Program-made: the position numbers and the translations under genes | From: Variovorax paradoxus | GTDB taxonomy: Bacteria > Pseudomonadota > Gammaproteobacteria > Burkholderiales > Burkholderiaceae_C | Reading direction: 5' to 3' | Length of the DNA: 64,000 nucleotides | Assembly (NCBI GenBank): GCA_016806145.1 | Contig: CP063166.1 | Location: 5,766,001-5,830,000, forward strand | In this document: piece after piece, positions 33,582 to 47,105 of the stretch | Layout: every line of letters starts with the position of its first letter | Numbering within the stretch: position 1 is the stretch's first letter | Notes under the pieces: generated by a model | What the model was told of the DNA's origin: nothing | What the model saw: the letters and a program-made list of their open reading frames with translations, nothing else | Database searches by the model: none

Positions 33582-36500
33582 GGCAGTGCTTTCAGAACCC
33601 GGGCCAGCCGGGACAGACCCACGCCCGCGGAGCTTTTCGCGAGCACCCAGTCGCCCGGCTGGAGCAGGCTGCCCAGCGCGGTCGACAAATCGGAGACGTC
33701 GACGAACCAGTGCGAACGCACCTTCGAGCTGATGCGCGCATGCAGGGCCCGCATCAGCGGTCCGCACAGCAGCACGCGGTCGGCCTGCGTGGCCAGCAGC
33801 TCGGGCTCGAGATCGAGGTGATGGCGCTGGGCCGCCGGGCCCAGCTCCTGCATGTCGCCGAGGATCGCCACGCGGCGCGCGGGCTCGCACGGGGCCTGCG
33901 CCAGCAGCTCGAGCGCGGCGCGCATCGAACTCGGATTGGCGTCGTAGGTCTCGTCGATCAGCTTGAAGCTGCCGCCGCCGATGTGGATGGTGTGCAGCGC
34001 GCCGCGCCCGCCGGGGGGCTCGAACTGCGCGAAGGGTTCGACCGCCGCGGCCAGCGGCAGCCGCAGCGCGGTCAGCGCGGCCAGGCCGGCGACGGCGCTC
34101 ATGCCCATGTGGCGGCCCGGCGCGTTCAGGCGCAGCTGCAGCGGCTCGCCGGCCACCATCGCCTTCACCTCGCCATGGTCGAACGAGACCAGCCGCACGT
34201 CGGCCGCGCGGTGCTCGCCGTAGCTCACCACCTGCAGCTGGCGTTCGGCCGCGGCCTCGGCGAACACCGGGTACTCGACCATGTCGCGGTTCAGCACCAC
34301 GCTGTCGCCGGCGGTCATGCCGAGGAAGATGCGCGCGTCCTGCCGCGCGGCGGCCTCGGCCGGGCCGCGGTGCTTCTGCGCCGCGGCCGACAGGCCGGCG
34401 ATCACCGCGAGCGTCGGGCGCACCAGCTGCGTCGACGCGGGCAGCTGCGACTGGCTCATGTCGAGCACCCAGTAGGCGGCGTGGCGCGGCAGGCAGGTGA
34501 GGTTCCACGCGATGCCCGACGGCAGGCTGATGCTGCCTTCGGGCTGGCCGACCTCGCCCCACACGGTGAGCGCGCTGGCCATCATGGCCGCCACGGTCGA
34601 GCCGGCGACGCCCTGCCCCACCACCGCGCAGACACCGCCGTTGAACTCGGCGCGCGCATGGGTGCCGAGCTGCAGCACGGCCTGCGGCAGGTCGGCGACC
34701 TTGAGCACCGGCACGCGCTTGTCGAGATGCGGCTTGGGATCGACGCACAGCACGGCGGCCGCGGGCTGCAGCACGCCCTTGAGCGCGACGGCCGCGAGCG
34801 GCGCCTTGGCGTTGCGGGTCTGGTTCTCGAACACCACGCGGCCCTTGCGCAGGAAGGAGCGCTGCGCGACGCCGCTGGCGCGCCAGCCGTCCTCGGGCTT
34901 CACCACCCATTCGCCGCCGGTCACGCGCGCCATCTCGCTCGCGGTCCAGGTGCCGCCGTCGTCGCGCGGTCCGCCCTGGCCGACCGAGATGCCGCCACCG
35001 GCCACCGCGCCGGCGCCCGCGCCATGCAGCGTGCGGCGCTCCACCAGGTAGCGGTGGAAGGCCACGAAGCCCGAGACGTACTGCTCGACGTCGTCGATGC
35101 GCACGCGGAACGCGTGGTGGCGGATGAAGAACGAGCCGACGATGGTCGAGGGACGGCGGAAGTACATCGCCATCTCGGGCCAGAAATAGCCGTTGAGCAG
35201 GTAGTGCGCGCGGTAGTCGAGCGCGCGGTAGAACTTCTCGACGTCGAGCTCGTCGAGCAGGTGCCGCATCGCGGGCATGCCCTCGAGCCGCTGCAGCATC
35301 TGCTGCGCGGCGAGCATCAGCTCGAGCAGCGTCGGGAAGGTGGTCTTGCGGTCGAGCACGAAGTCGAGGTAGCCCGCGACGTTCTGCAGCCCGAAGCGGA
35401 AGTAGCGCTCCTGCGGGCTCCAGCGCGCGAGCTCGTTGACGCAGCAGCTCAACCAGTGGTCGTGCGCCTGCCAGTGCTGGCTGGCGATGAAATGGTCGAA
35501 GGCCTTCTCCACCACCGCGAGCCACTGGGGATCGCGCGTGAGGCCGTAGAGGCGCAGCAGGCCGTAGGAGGCCTGGCCGTCGTAGTAGATGATCCGCGAG
35601 GCCTGCTTGAGCGTCAGGTCGTTCGCATGGATGACGTGGTTGAAGCGGCCCGTCGCCGGGTCCTGCAGCGAGGAGATGCCCAGCGCGAGCTTGTCGAGCA
35701 GCGGCAGCCAGCGCCGCGTGTCCATGGCCTCGCAGTACTTCACGAGCGCCAGCACGCAGGCCGCGTTGCCGCCGAGACGGATCTCGCCGCCGGTGTCAAC
35801 CAGGAACGAGATGTCGCGGCCGTCGGCGAGCTTGTAGTCGCGGATCAGGTGATGCACCAGGCGATCGAGCGCGCGCTCGATGGCCGCGCGCAAGGTCTCG
35901 TCGCGCGTGATCTCCCACGCCTCGATCATGGCGTAGAGCGCGCTCGCATGGCGCATCGCGTCGTAGGTCGGGATGCGCCGGTCGAAGCAGGGGAAGTAGC
36001 CGTAGACGAACAGGCCGTCGGCCTGCACCTGGCGCGCCAGGTACGAGGCGCCGCTGCGCACCAGGTCGAGCGTCGATTGCGGATTGAGCGCGGGCAGCTG
36101 GCGCCGCCCGGCATCGAGCCCCGTGCCCACGAGCTTGTGCACCACGCCGTCGGGCTGGCAGAACAGGCCCACGGTCGCCAGCAGGAACACGGGCTGGTCG
36201 CCCGGCAGCTCGAGCGACAGCCGGCGGCCGAAGCGCGCATCGGCATAGAGCTCGAAGTTGCGCGGGTTCACCACCGCGTGCGCGATGGTCGAGTCGCCGC
36301 TGAGCATCGCGTTCGCATTGAGCTCCTGCTCGGTGAACGCGAGCTCGAAGTCCTTGTCGAAGGCCAGCCCGAGGCGGAAGTAGTTGCGCTTGACCGACGC
36401 CAGCTGCCCCTTGAACTGGACCCAGTCGATCGGGCTCGCGCCCTCGACCCAGTCGACGCGCAGCCAGGGCGAGACGATGCCCTGCTCCTGCACCCAGCGT

Positions 36501-36691
36501 TCGAGCTGCTCGGCGCCTTCGCGCCAGGCGGTCTCGAGCACGGCGGCGCGGGTGTGCACCACGTGCGCGCGCTGCGTGCCGTCGCTCACCGAGAAGAACA
36601 GCGTGAAGGCCGGGTATGGCGCCGGCAGCGCCGCGCACACCGAGACGAGTCGCTCGTGGCAGGCGTGGAGCTGATCGGAGAAGGACATCAT
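33578..36691 (-). CDS. Fusion of a helical toroid-like domain with a MurF-like ligase, degenerate ATP site
   Basis: 1037 residues from ATG 36691 (36688 also possible). Residues 1 to about 560 are not a family I recognise. They contain repeated helical hairpins with aromatic motifs (RIPTYDAMRHASALYAMIEA, IIYYDGQASYGLLRLYGL, NGYFWPEMAMYFRRPS) like an alpha/alpha toroid fold. Residues from about 578 to the end follow the MurF plan and keep the GRHMGMSAVAGLAAL and IDETYDANPSSM signatures. The ATP loop, normally GTNGKT, reads GVAGST near 34595-34612. The expected carbamylated-lysine site reads AARQDARIF. The ligase may therefore be inactive or have changed chemistry. It lies in the surface-protein operon, coupled to the small membrane gene downstream. 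I infer a link to envelope attachment, not peptidoglycan synthesis. Confidence 0.75.
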   Translation of the reverse strand: MMSFSDQLHACHERLVSVCAALPAPYPAFTLFFSVSDGTQRAHVVHTRAAVLETAWREGAEQLERWVQEQGIVSPWLRVDWVEGASPIDWVQFKGQLASVKRNYFRLGLAFDKDFELAFTEQELNANAMLSGDSTIAHAVVNPRNFELYADARFGRRLSLELPGDQPVFLLATVGLFCQPDGVVHKLVGTGLDAGRRQLPALNPQSTLDLVRSGASYLARQVQADGLFVYGYFPCFDRRIPTYDAMRHASALYAMIEAWEITRDETLRAAIERALDRLVHHLIRDYKLADGRDISFLVDTGGEIRLGGNAACVLALVKYCEAMDTRRWLPLLDKLALGISSLQDPATGRFNHVIHANDLTLKQASRIIYYDGQASYGLLRLYGLTRDPQWLAVVEKAFDHFIASQHWQAHDHWLSCCVNELARWSPQERYFRFGLQNVAGYLDFVLDRKTTFPTLLELMLAAQQMLQRLEGMPAMRHLLDELDVEKFYRALDYRAHYLLNGYFWPEMAMYFRRPSTIVGSFFIRHHAFRVRIDDVEQYVSGFVAFHRYLVERRTLHGAGAGAVAGGGISVGQGGPRDDGGTWTASEMARVTGGEWVVKPEDGWRASGVAQRSFLRKGRVVFENQTRNAKAPLAAVALKGVLQPAAAVLCVDPKPHLDKRVPVLKVADLPQAVLQLGTHARAEFNGGVCAVVGQGVAGSTVAAMMASALTVWGEVGQPEGSISLPSGIAWNLTCLPRHAAYWVLDMSQSQLPASTQLVRPTLAVIAGLSAAAQKHRGPAEAAARQDARIFLGMTAGDSVVLNRDMVEYPVFAEAAAERQLQVVSYGEHRAADVRLVSFDHGEVKAMVAGEPLQLRLNAPGRHMGMSAVAGLAALTALRLPLAAAVEPFAQFEPPGGRGALHTIHIGGGSFKLIDETYDANPSSMRAALELLAQAPCEPARRVAILGDMQELGPAAQRHHLDLEPELLATQADRVLLCGPLMRALHARISSKVRSHWFVDVSDLSTALGSLLQPGDWVLAKSSAGVGLSRLARVLKALP

Positions 36692-36793
36692 TCGGACCCG
36701 GTCGAGAACGGGCAACCGGTCTTCTTCGTCATGCGTGGCCGCGATGACTCGGAAGACCGGGAGCTGCCATCGAAGGCATCGCAGTTCCCTGGT

Positions 36794-37300
36794 TCAGCGG
36801 TAGCTGAATTCGGCGCGACGATTGAGCTGGTAGCCCTCCTCGGTGTTGGCAAGCGACGCGGGTTTTTCCATGCCCCAGCTGATGGCTTCGAGCCGTTCGG
36901 CGGGCACGCCCAGCTGCGTCAGGGCGCGCTGGACGGCTTCGGCACGGCGCTGGCCCAGCGCGAGGTTGTATTCGCGGCCACCGCGCGAGTCGGTGTGGCC
37001 TTCGAGCACGACGCGGCTCGTCGGGCGGTTGCGCAGGAAGCTGGCGTGCGCCTCGACGATGTTGCGGTACTCGGGCTTGATGTCGTACCGGTCGAAATCG
37101 AAGTACACGATCTTCGACACGCCGGCCGGTCCGTTCTGCACCGGCGGCGGGGGCGGCGGCTCGACCTTGGCGACCGCGCTGGCGCCCTTGTTGGAGTAGT
37201 AGTAGGTCGCGTCGTCGCGACCTTGCTTGGGCCCGGTACCGCAGGCGACCAGGCTGGCGCCCAGTGCCGCGATGGCCAGTATCCGGAAACTCGTCTTCAT
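36794..37300 (-). CDS. OmpA/Pal-like peptidoglycan-binding lipoprotein
   Basis: 168 residues. A lipobox LVAC gives lipidation at about Cys20. A poly-Pro stretch is near 48-54, and an OmpA-like domain covers about 62-168 with the wall-binding pattern [20 protein letters not shown] and RRAEFSYR at the end. It anchors outer membrane to peptidoglycan without covalent bonds. It is not in a tol-pal cluster; it stands between the giant surface-protein gene and the MurF-like fusion on the same strand. Here it probably serves the secreted protein or its exporter. Confidence 0.88.
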   Translation of the reverse strand: MKTSFRILAIAALGASLVACGTGPKQGRDDATYYYSNKGASAVAKVEPPPPPPVQNGPAGVSKIVYFDFDRYDIKPEYRNIVEAHASFLRNRPTSRVVLEGHTDSRGGREYNLALGQRRAEAVQRALTQLGVPAERLEAISWGMEKPASLANTEEGYQLNRRAEFSYR

Positions 37301-37391
37301 ACCGTTCCTTTCAGAGGACGGACCGTTGCCGGTCCGTCCTTTCTTCTGCTGCTCGTTCTCTTCTTTTCCGTCCACTGTCCGTGCGACCGGA

Positions 37392-42260
<4,869 letters not shown>

Positions 42261-42390
42261 GGCGGCCTCTGTGACAAAAGATGGAACTACAGGGGCAACT
42301 TGCGTGCCGCTTTTTCCAGGCCTTGCACCCACCGCTCGTCGACCGAGCTAACTCGTTGATCTGCTTAGGTTTTTCTTTCAAATCAGTCCT

Positions 42391-42408
42391 TCGCGAGACG
42401 GCTCGCGA
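42391..42408. promoter_or_regulatory. Hairpin in the leader of the giant gene
   Basis: TCGCGAG (42391-42397), loop ACGG, CTCGCGA (42402-42408): a perfect 7-bp stem about 130 bp upstream of the ATG at 42260. It has no T-run on either strand. It could be an operator or an RNA leader structure. Confidence 0.4.
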
Positions 42409-42437
42409 GGGCTTTCACCGAGGTCTTTTCTCGATTC

Positions 42438-42455
42438 GTTACGTAACGATGTAAC
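42438..42455. promoter_or_regulatory. GTTAC palindrome cluster upstream of the giant gene
   Basis: CGTTACGTAACG (42437-42448) is a perfect 12-bp palindrome, followed three bases later by GTAAC (42451-42455). The 343-bp gap 42261-42603 otherwise holds the hairpin at 42391-42408 and a GACCCC-A-GGGGTC palindrome (42480-42492). I could not find convincing promoter boxes. The motif matches those before flp and the exporter genes. Confidence 0.5.
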
Positions 42456-42603
42456 GTGTGCGTCCCGGAACGCCGGCCTGACCCCAGGGGTCTTCGGCCG
42501 ACACGCGCAAGCGCCACGGACCTGCGTTAAGCGTCGCCGCCGCGCACGTGCCCACGGCCTCGCGGCCTGCGTCCCCTCCGCTTTTCTCTCTGCCTATCTA
42601 TAT

Positions 42604-43038
42604 ATGTTCAACCCCACCCAGGAAGAGGTGCGCCGCTTCTTCTGCGACGTGTACGCCAAGCACCGCCAGGGCCTGCCGATGGAAGCGCTCGAAACCATCG
42701 CCGCCGGCTGGATCGAGGCCCATCCCGAATACCACGAGGACCTGCTCGACGCCGACGCGGCCGTGGCGCGCGTCTACGACGGCGCGAACGGCCGCGAGAA
42801 CCCGTTCCTGCATCTGTCGATGCACCTGTCGATCAGCGAGCAGTGCTCGATCGACCAGCCGCGCGGCATCCGCCAGGCGGTCGAGCTGCTGGCCGCGCGC
42901 CGCGGTTCGCTGCTCGATGCGCATCACGAGGCGATGGAATGCCTGGGACAGATGATGTGGGAGAGCCAGCGCGCGGGGCGTCCGCCCGATGGCGACGGTT
43001 ACGTGGCCTGCGTGCAGCGCCGGGCCACGAAGGACTGA
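42604..43038 (+). CDS. DUF1841 family protein
   Basis: 144 residues, soluble. The family pattern is visible: MFNPTQEEVRRFFCDVYAKH at the start, NPFLHLSMHLSISEQCSIDQ in the middle (about 64-83) and MECLGQMMWESQRAGRPPD near the end. DUF1841 is widespread in beta- and gammaproteobacteria, and I know of no proven function. It stands alone on the plus strand between the giant gene and pcaQ. The high conservation of the HLS/EQ region suggests a real structural role. No operon partner is evident. Confidence 0.9.
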   Translation: MFNPTQEEVRRFFCDVYAKHRQGLPMEALETIAAGWIEAHPEYHEDLLDADAAVARVYDGANGRENPFLHLSMHLSISEQCSIDQPRGIRQAVELLAARRGSLLDAHHEAMECLGQMMWESQRAGRPPDGDGYVACVQRRATKD

Positions 43039-43045
43039 AGCCCGC

Positions 43046-44028
43046 CTACCCCGCCGACGCCCCGCGCCGCCGCGCCGGCAGCGAGCCCTGCGGCTTCGCC
43101 GCCTCGCGCAAAAGCCCCGCCATCGCGGCCCGCAGCGCCGAAGGCTCGGCATCGCTGCGCAGCAGCAGGCCCACGGGCTCCTCGGTGCCGGCGGTGTCGA
43201 TGCGCAGCCGCACCATGCGGCCGTCGGCCAGCTCGCCGCGCGCCGCGCCCAGCGGCGTGATCCACACGGCATCCGACAGCGCGACCAGCGCGCGCGCCAG
43301 CGCGACGTCGAGGGTCTGCAGCGTGTTGGCCGGCAGCGCGAGGCCGCGCGCCGACAGGAAGCTCTCGGTGTTGTGGCGCGGGATCGTGCCCTCGCCGTAG
43401 ACCATCAGCGGGTAGTCGAGCACCGATTGCACCGACACCGGCCGGTGCGCGAGCGCATGGCCGGTGCGCACCGCGAACACCAGCGGTTCGGTGTGCAGCA
43501 GCTCGAAGCTCAGGCCGCCCATCTGGCGCGGATCGCTCATGCGGCCGACCACCAGGTCGAGCTCGCCGGCGCGCAGTTCGTCGAGCAGCACCGGGTTGGC
43601 CGCGCTCTTCACCACCACCTGCACCGCGGGCCAGAGGCCGCGCAGCCGCGCCAGCGCACCCGGCAGCAGCGCGGGGCGCGACTGGGCAGCGCGCCGATGC
43701 GCAGCCGCTCGACGCGCCCCGCGGCCGTGGGCGCGACGGCCTCGGCGCTGGCCTCGAGCGCCTCGAGCACCTTGAGCGCATGCGCGAGCAGCTGCTCGCC
43801 GGCCGGCGTGAGCCCCTGCACGCCACGCCGCCCGGCGCTGCCGCGCTCGACCAGCCGCGTGCCGGCGATGCCCTCGAGCTCCGACAGCGTCTTCGACACC
43901 GCGGGCTGGCTCAGCGCCAGCCGCTCGGCCGCGCGCGCCAGGTGGCGCTCCTGCGCCACCGCCACCAGGCAGCGCAGGTGGCGCAGCTGCACGTTGCGCA
44001 CGAAGTCCAGCCGCAGGTCGCTCGTCAT
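43046..44028 (-). pseudogene. pcaQ: pcaQ-like LysR regulator interrupted by a frameshift
   Basis: The N-terminal part (MTSDLRLDFVRNVQLRHLRC to about GALPS) encodes the winged HTH of a PcaQ-type LysR protein, including LALSQPAVSKTLSELEGIAG. The C-terminal effector domain (RPALLPGALARLRGLWPAVQ to RRRGASAG) continues in another frame. The junction is at about 43675-43683, where one base is missing or two are extra. Joined, the two parts give a protein of normal length, about 325 residues. It is divergent from pcaH, as is usual for pcaQ. It may be a real mutation or a base-calling error in a GC-rich run. If real, protocatechuate induction would be altered. Confidence 0.82.
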
Positions 44029-44052
44029 CGGCCCCTTGCCCTCGTCTTCTGA

Positions 44053-44067
44053 ATTACCACTGGTTAT
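44053..44067. promoter_or_regulatory. Candidate PcaQ box between pcaQ and pcaH
   Basis: ATTACC-ACT-GGTTAT is a near-palindrome in the divergent 134-bp spacer, within the AT-richest part. It resembles the ATAACC-N4-GGTTAA site reported for PcaQ in Sinorhizobium, but with a 3-bp spacer. It is a reasonable operator for pcaHG and pcaQ. Confidence 0.5.
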
Positions 44068-44162
44068 TGAAACGGAATCAATCTTCAATTTACATCATCG
44101 AAGCGGGATTCCAGAATGCGCCCATGCGGACCCGGTCCGTCCCACGACAGGAGACAACAGGC

Positions 44163-44879
44163 ATGTTGACCAAGACCCAGCCCCAGCTCACCCCGCGTGA
44201 CTGGGACGCCCATCCCAGCTACGTCTACCCCGGCTACAAGTCGACCGTGAAGCGCGGTCCGCAGAAGCCGCTGATCCCGCTCAAGGCCTCGCTCGGCGAG
44301 CTGCAGCAGCCGGTCTACGGCCACGAGAGCATCGGCGAGTTCGACCACGACCTCACGCGCAATGCGCGCCGCAACGGCGAGCCGCTGGGCGAACGCATGA
44401 TCCTCACGGGCCAGGTGCTCGACGAGCGCCGCCGCCCGGTGGCCAACACGCTGGTCGAGCTCTGGCAGGCCAACGCCTCGGGCCGCTACGTGCACAAGGT
44501 CGACCAGCACGATGCGCCGCTCGACCCCAACTTCCTCGGCGCCGGCCGCTGCCTGACCGACAGCGAGGGCCGCTACCGCTTCCTCACGATCAAGCCCGGC
44601 GCCTATCCCTGGGGCAACCATCCGAACGCCTGGCGCCCGCAGCACATCCACCTGTCGCTGTTCGGCCAGAGCTTCGCGAGCCGCCTGGTCACGCAGATGT
44701 ACTTCCCGGGCGATCCGCTGCTGCAGTACGACCCGATGGTCACCGGCACGCCCGAGCGCTACCGCAACCGGCTGATCGCCGACTTCAGCCTCGACATCAC
44801 CGAGGAAGGCTATGCGCTCGGCTACCAGTTCGACATGGTGCTGCGCGGCGCCGACGAGACCCCGTTCGAGACCCGCTGA
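44163..44879 (+). CDS. pcaH: Protocatechuate 3,4-dioxygenase beta subunit
   Basis: 238 residues. The non-heme Fe(III) ligands of the family are all present with exact spacing: Tyr109 in GRYVHK, Tyr148 in GAYPW, His161 and His163 in PQHIHLS. The enzyme cleaves protocatechuate between the hydroxyls to 3-carboxymuconate, the entry into the 3-oxoadipate pathway. It works with PcaG as a heteromultimer. ATG 44163 follows AGGAGACAAC. The alpha-subunit gene begins 23 bp downstream. Later pathway genes (pcaB, pcaC, pcaD, pcaIJ) are not in this window. Confidence 0.97.
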   Translation: MLTKTQPQLTPRDWDAHPSYVYPGYKSTVKRGPQKPLIPLKASLGELQQPVYGHESIGEFDHDLTRNARRNGEPLGERMILTGQVLDERRRPVANTLVELWQANASGRYVHKVDQHDAPLDPNFLGAGRCLTDSEGRYRFLTIKPGAYPWGNHPNAWRPQHIHLSLFGQSFASRLVTQMYFPGDPLLQYDPMVTGTPERYRNRLIADFSLDITEEGYALGYQFDMVLRGADETPFETR

Positions 44880-44902
44880 GCGCAGAAGGAAAGAGACACG
44901 CC

Positions 44903-45517
44903 ATGAGCAAACTGATGAGCGCCCAGGAAGCCGACTTCGGCCAGACGCCCTCCCAGACCGTGGGCCCCTACTTCGCCTACGGCCTCACCGCCTCGCAGTA
45001 TGGCTACGACTTCGACCAGCCCTTCGACGCGGTGCTGGCGCTGGACGACGCCGCCGGCGAACGCATCCGCCTCGAAGGCCGGGTGATCGACGGCGACGGC
45101 AATGCCATCAACGACGCGCTGGTCGAGATCAGCCAGCCCGACGGCGAGGGCCGCTATCCGCAGACGCCGGCGCAGGCACGCGAGCTGGGCTTTCGCGCCT
45201 TCGGCCGCGTGGGCACCGGCACCGACGCGCAGAACCGCTTCGTGTTCCACACCGTGAAGCCCGGCGCCGAGTCGCCCGGCGAGGCGCCGCACATCAACGT
45301 GATCGTGCTGATGCGCGGCCTGCTGCTGCATGCGTTCACGCGCGTGTACTTCAGCGACGAGGCCGAGGCCAACGCCAGCGATGCGGTGCTGCAGAGCGTG
45401 CCGGCCGAGCGCCGCCACACGCTGGTCGCGCAGCGCGTGGAGCGCGGCGGCGCGGTGAGCTACCGCTTCGACATCCGCATGCAGGGGGCGGAGGAAACCG
45501 CCTTCTTCGACGTCTGA
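44903..45517 (+). CDS. pcaG: Protocatechuate 3,4-dioxygenase alpha subunit
   Basis: 204 residues with the intradiol dioxygenase fold: QTPSQTVGPYFAYGLTASQY at the start and PHINVIVLMRGLLLHAFTRV in the middle. Only the beta subunit carries iron; this subunit lacks the Tyr/His ligand set, as is normal for PcaG. It shapes the active-site pocket at the interface with PcaH. GGAAAG precedes the ATG by about 8 bp. A strong terminator at 45532-45555 ends the pcaHG transcript. Confidence 0.96.
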   Translation: MSKLMSAQEADFGQTPSQTVGPYFAYGLTASQYGYDFDQPFDAVLALDDAAGERIRLEGRVIDGDGNAINDALVEISQPDGEGRYPQTPAQARELGFRAFGRVGTGTDAQNRFVFHTVKPGAESPGEAPHINVIVLMRGLLLHAFTRVYFSDEAEANASDAVLQSVPAERRHTLVAQRVERGGAVSYRFDIRMQGAEETAFFDV

Positions 45518-45531
45518 CCACCTGAAACCGA

Positions 45532-45555
45532 AGCCGGCCACCGCGCCGGCTTTTT
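45532..45555 (+). terminator. Rho-independent terminator after pcaG
   Basis: AGCCGGC (45532-45538), loop CACCGC, GCCGGCT (45545-45551), running into TTTTT. It lies 15 bp after the pcaG stop, so the following transporter gene probably has its own promoter in 45556-45649. Confidence 0.88.
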
Positions 45556-45649
45556 CGTACCCGGACTTTTTCTATACAGCGCGGCAGCCGCAAGGCGGCC
45601 GCGCGCTCGCCGCTGCGCAACGCAAAACCATTCCAACACGGAGCAACGC

Positions 45650-47020
45650 ATGTCATCCCCCTCGGCTTCCCTGGACGTCCAGTCCTTCCTCGACCGGCAT
45701 CCCTTCTCGGCCTTCCAGTGGCGCATCTTCGCGCTGAGCTTCCTCGTGGTGCTGCTCGACGGCTTCGACACCTCGGCCATCGGCTACATCGCGCCCTCGC
45801 TCGCGAGCGAATGGGGCGCCAGCAAGATGGCGCTCGCGCCGGTGCTCAGCGCGGCGCTGTTCGGGCTCGCGGCCGGCGCCCTGCTGGCCGGCCCACTGGC
45901 CGACCGGCTCGGCCGCAAACGCGTGCTGGTGGGCGCCGTGCTGGTGTTCGGCCTCGGTTGCCTGGCCTCGGCTTTCTCGCAGAACATGCCGCAGCTGGTG
46001 GGGCTGCGCTTCGTCACCGGGCTCGGCCTGGGCGCGGCCATGCCCAACGCGGTGACGCTGATGAGCGAGTACTGCCCGAGCCACCGGCGCGCCACCATCA
46101 CCAACACCATGTTCTGCGGCTTCCCGCTGGGCGCGGCGCTCGGCGGCTTCCTCGCGGCCTGGATGATTCCGCACCTGGGCTGGCGCAGCGTGCTGGTGCT
46201 CGGCGGCATCGCGCCGCTGGCGCTGGTGCTGCTGATGGCGGTGCTGCTGCCCGAGTCGGCGCGCTACATGGTCGCGAAGCAGTACGCCACCGAGCGCATC
46301 CGCGCCGTGCTGCGCCGCATCTCGGAGAGCGCCGCGCAGGCGCGCGCCTTCACCCTCACCGAGGCCGGCCCGGCGCCCGTGGACGGCAGCGGCGGCGGCC
46401 TCGCGCTGGTGCTCTCGCCGCGCTACCTCGTGGGCTCGGCCATGCTGTGGATCGCCTACTTCATGGGGCTGGTGATCTTCTACGCCATGATCAACTGGAT
46501 GCCGATCCTGTTCCGCGAGGCCAACGTGCCGCCGCAGACCGCGACCGTGATCTCGGCGCTGTTCGCGCTCGGCGGCGTGGGCGCCATCTTCTTCGGCTGG
46601 CTGATGGACCGTTTCAACGCCAACCTCGTGATCGCCGCCGGCTATGCGCTGACCGCGGCCAGCGTCTACCTGATCGGCCAGTCGCTCGGCAGCCTCGCGG
46701 CGCTGGTGCTGACGGTGCTGCTGGGCGGCACGCTGATGAACACCGCGCAGTCGTCGATGCCGGCGCTGGCCGCGGCCTTCTATCCGACGCAGGGCCGCGC
46801 CACCGGCATCGCCTGGATGCTGGGCCTGGGCCGCTTCGGCGGCATCGCGGGCTCGTTCCTGGTGGCCGAGCTGGCCAGCCGGCAGCTGGGCTTCGCCCAG
46901 ATCTTCGCGGTGCTGGCGGTGCCGGCGCTGATCGCGACCGTGGCACTGCTGGTCAAGCAGGTGGTGCACCCGCATGCGGCCGATGCCGGCCGGGGCGCCG
47001 GGGCGGTGGCCGGGCACTGA
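45650..47020 (+). CDS. pcaK: Aromatic acid:H+ symporter, PcaK-like (MFS, AAHS family)
   Basis: 456 residues with 12 predicted membrane segments. The family signature LLDGFDTSAIGYIAPSLA is in the first helix (about 33-52), and the MFS motif GPLADRLGRKRVLVGAV follows between helices 2 and 3. AAHS members take up 4-hydroxybenzoate, protocatechuate, benzoate or related acids with protons. The position after pcaHG points to protocatechuate or 4-hydroxybenzoate. CGGAGCAACGC precedes the ATG. It ends 20 bp before a bidirectional terminator. Confidence 0.9.
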   Translation: MSSPSASLDVQSFLDRHPFSAFQWRIFALSFLVVLLDGFDTSAIGYIAPSLASEWGASKMALAPVLSAALFGLAAGALLAGPLADRLGRKRVLVGAVLVFGLGCLASAFSQNMPQLVGLRFVTGLGLGAAMPNAVTLMSEYCPSHRRATITNTMFCGFPLGAALGGFLAAWMIPHLGWRSVLVLGGIAPLALVLLMAVLLPESARYMVAKQYATERIRAVLRRISESAAQARAFTLTEAGPAPVDGSGGGLALVLSPRYLVGSAMLWIAYFMGLVIFYAMINWMPILFREANVPPQTATVISALFALGGVGAIFFGWLMDRFNANLVIAAGYALTAASVYLIGQSLGSLAALVLTVLLGGTLMNTAQSSMPALAAAFYPTQGRATGIAWMLGLGRFGGIAGSFLVAELASRQLGFAQIFAVLAVPALIATVALLVKQVVHPHAADAGRGAGAVAGH

Positions 47021-47040
47021 ACACGCCCGCCTCCCGGAAA

Positions 47041-47070
47041 GCAAAAAGCCCGCGTCCGCGGGCTTTTTGC
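47041..47070. terminator. Bidirectional terminator between pcaK and cytochrome c4
   Basis: GCAAAAAGCCCGCG (47041-47054), TC loop, CGCGGGCTTTTTGC (47057-47070): a perfect 14-bp stem, with A-run on one side and T-run on the other, so it works in both directions. The genes on each side converge on it. Confidence 0.93.
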
Positions 47071-47105
47071 TTTTGCGCGGGGCCGGCGGACCGGCTCGCT
47101 GGCTG

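Noticed and set aside
42999..43826. Third reading frame across the pcaQ break
   Set aside because: It has only Arg/Ala/Gly-rich shadow sequence; the HTH and effector domains are in the two other frames.
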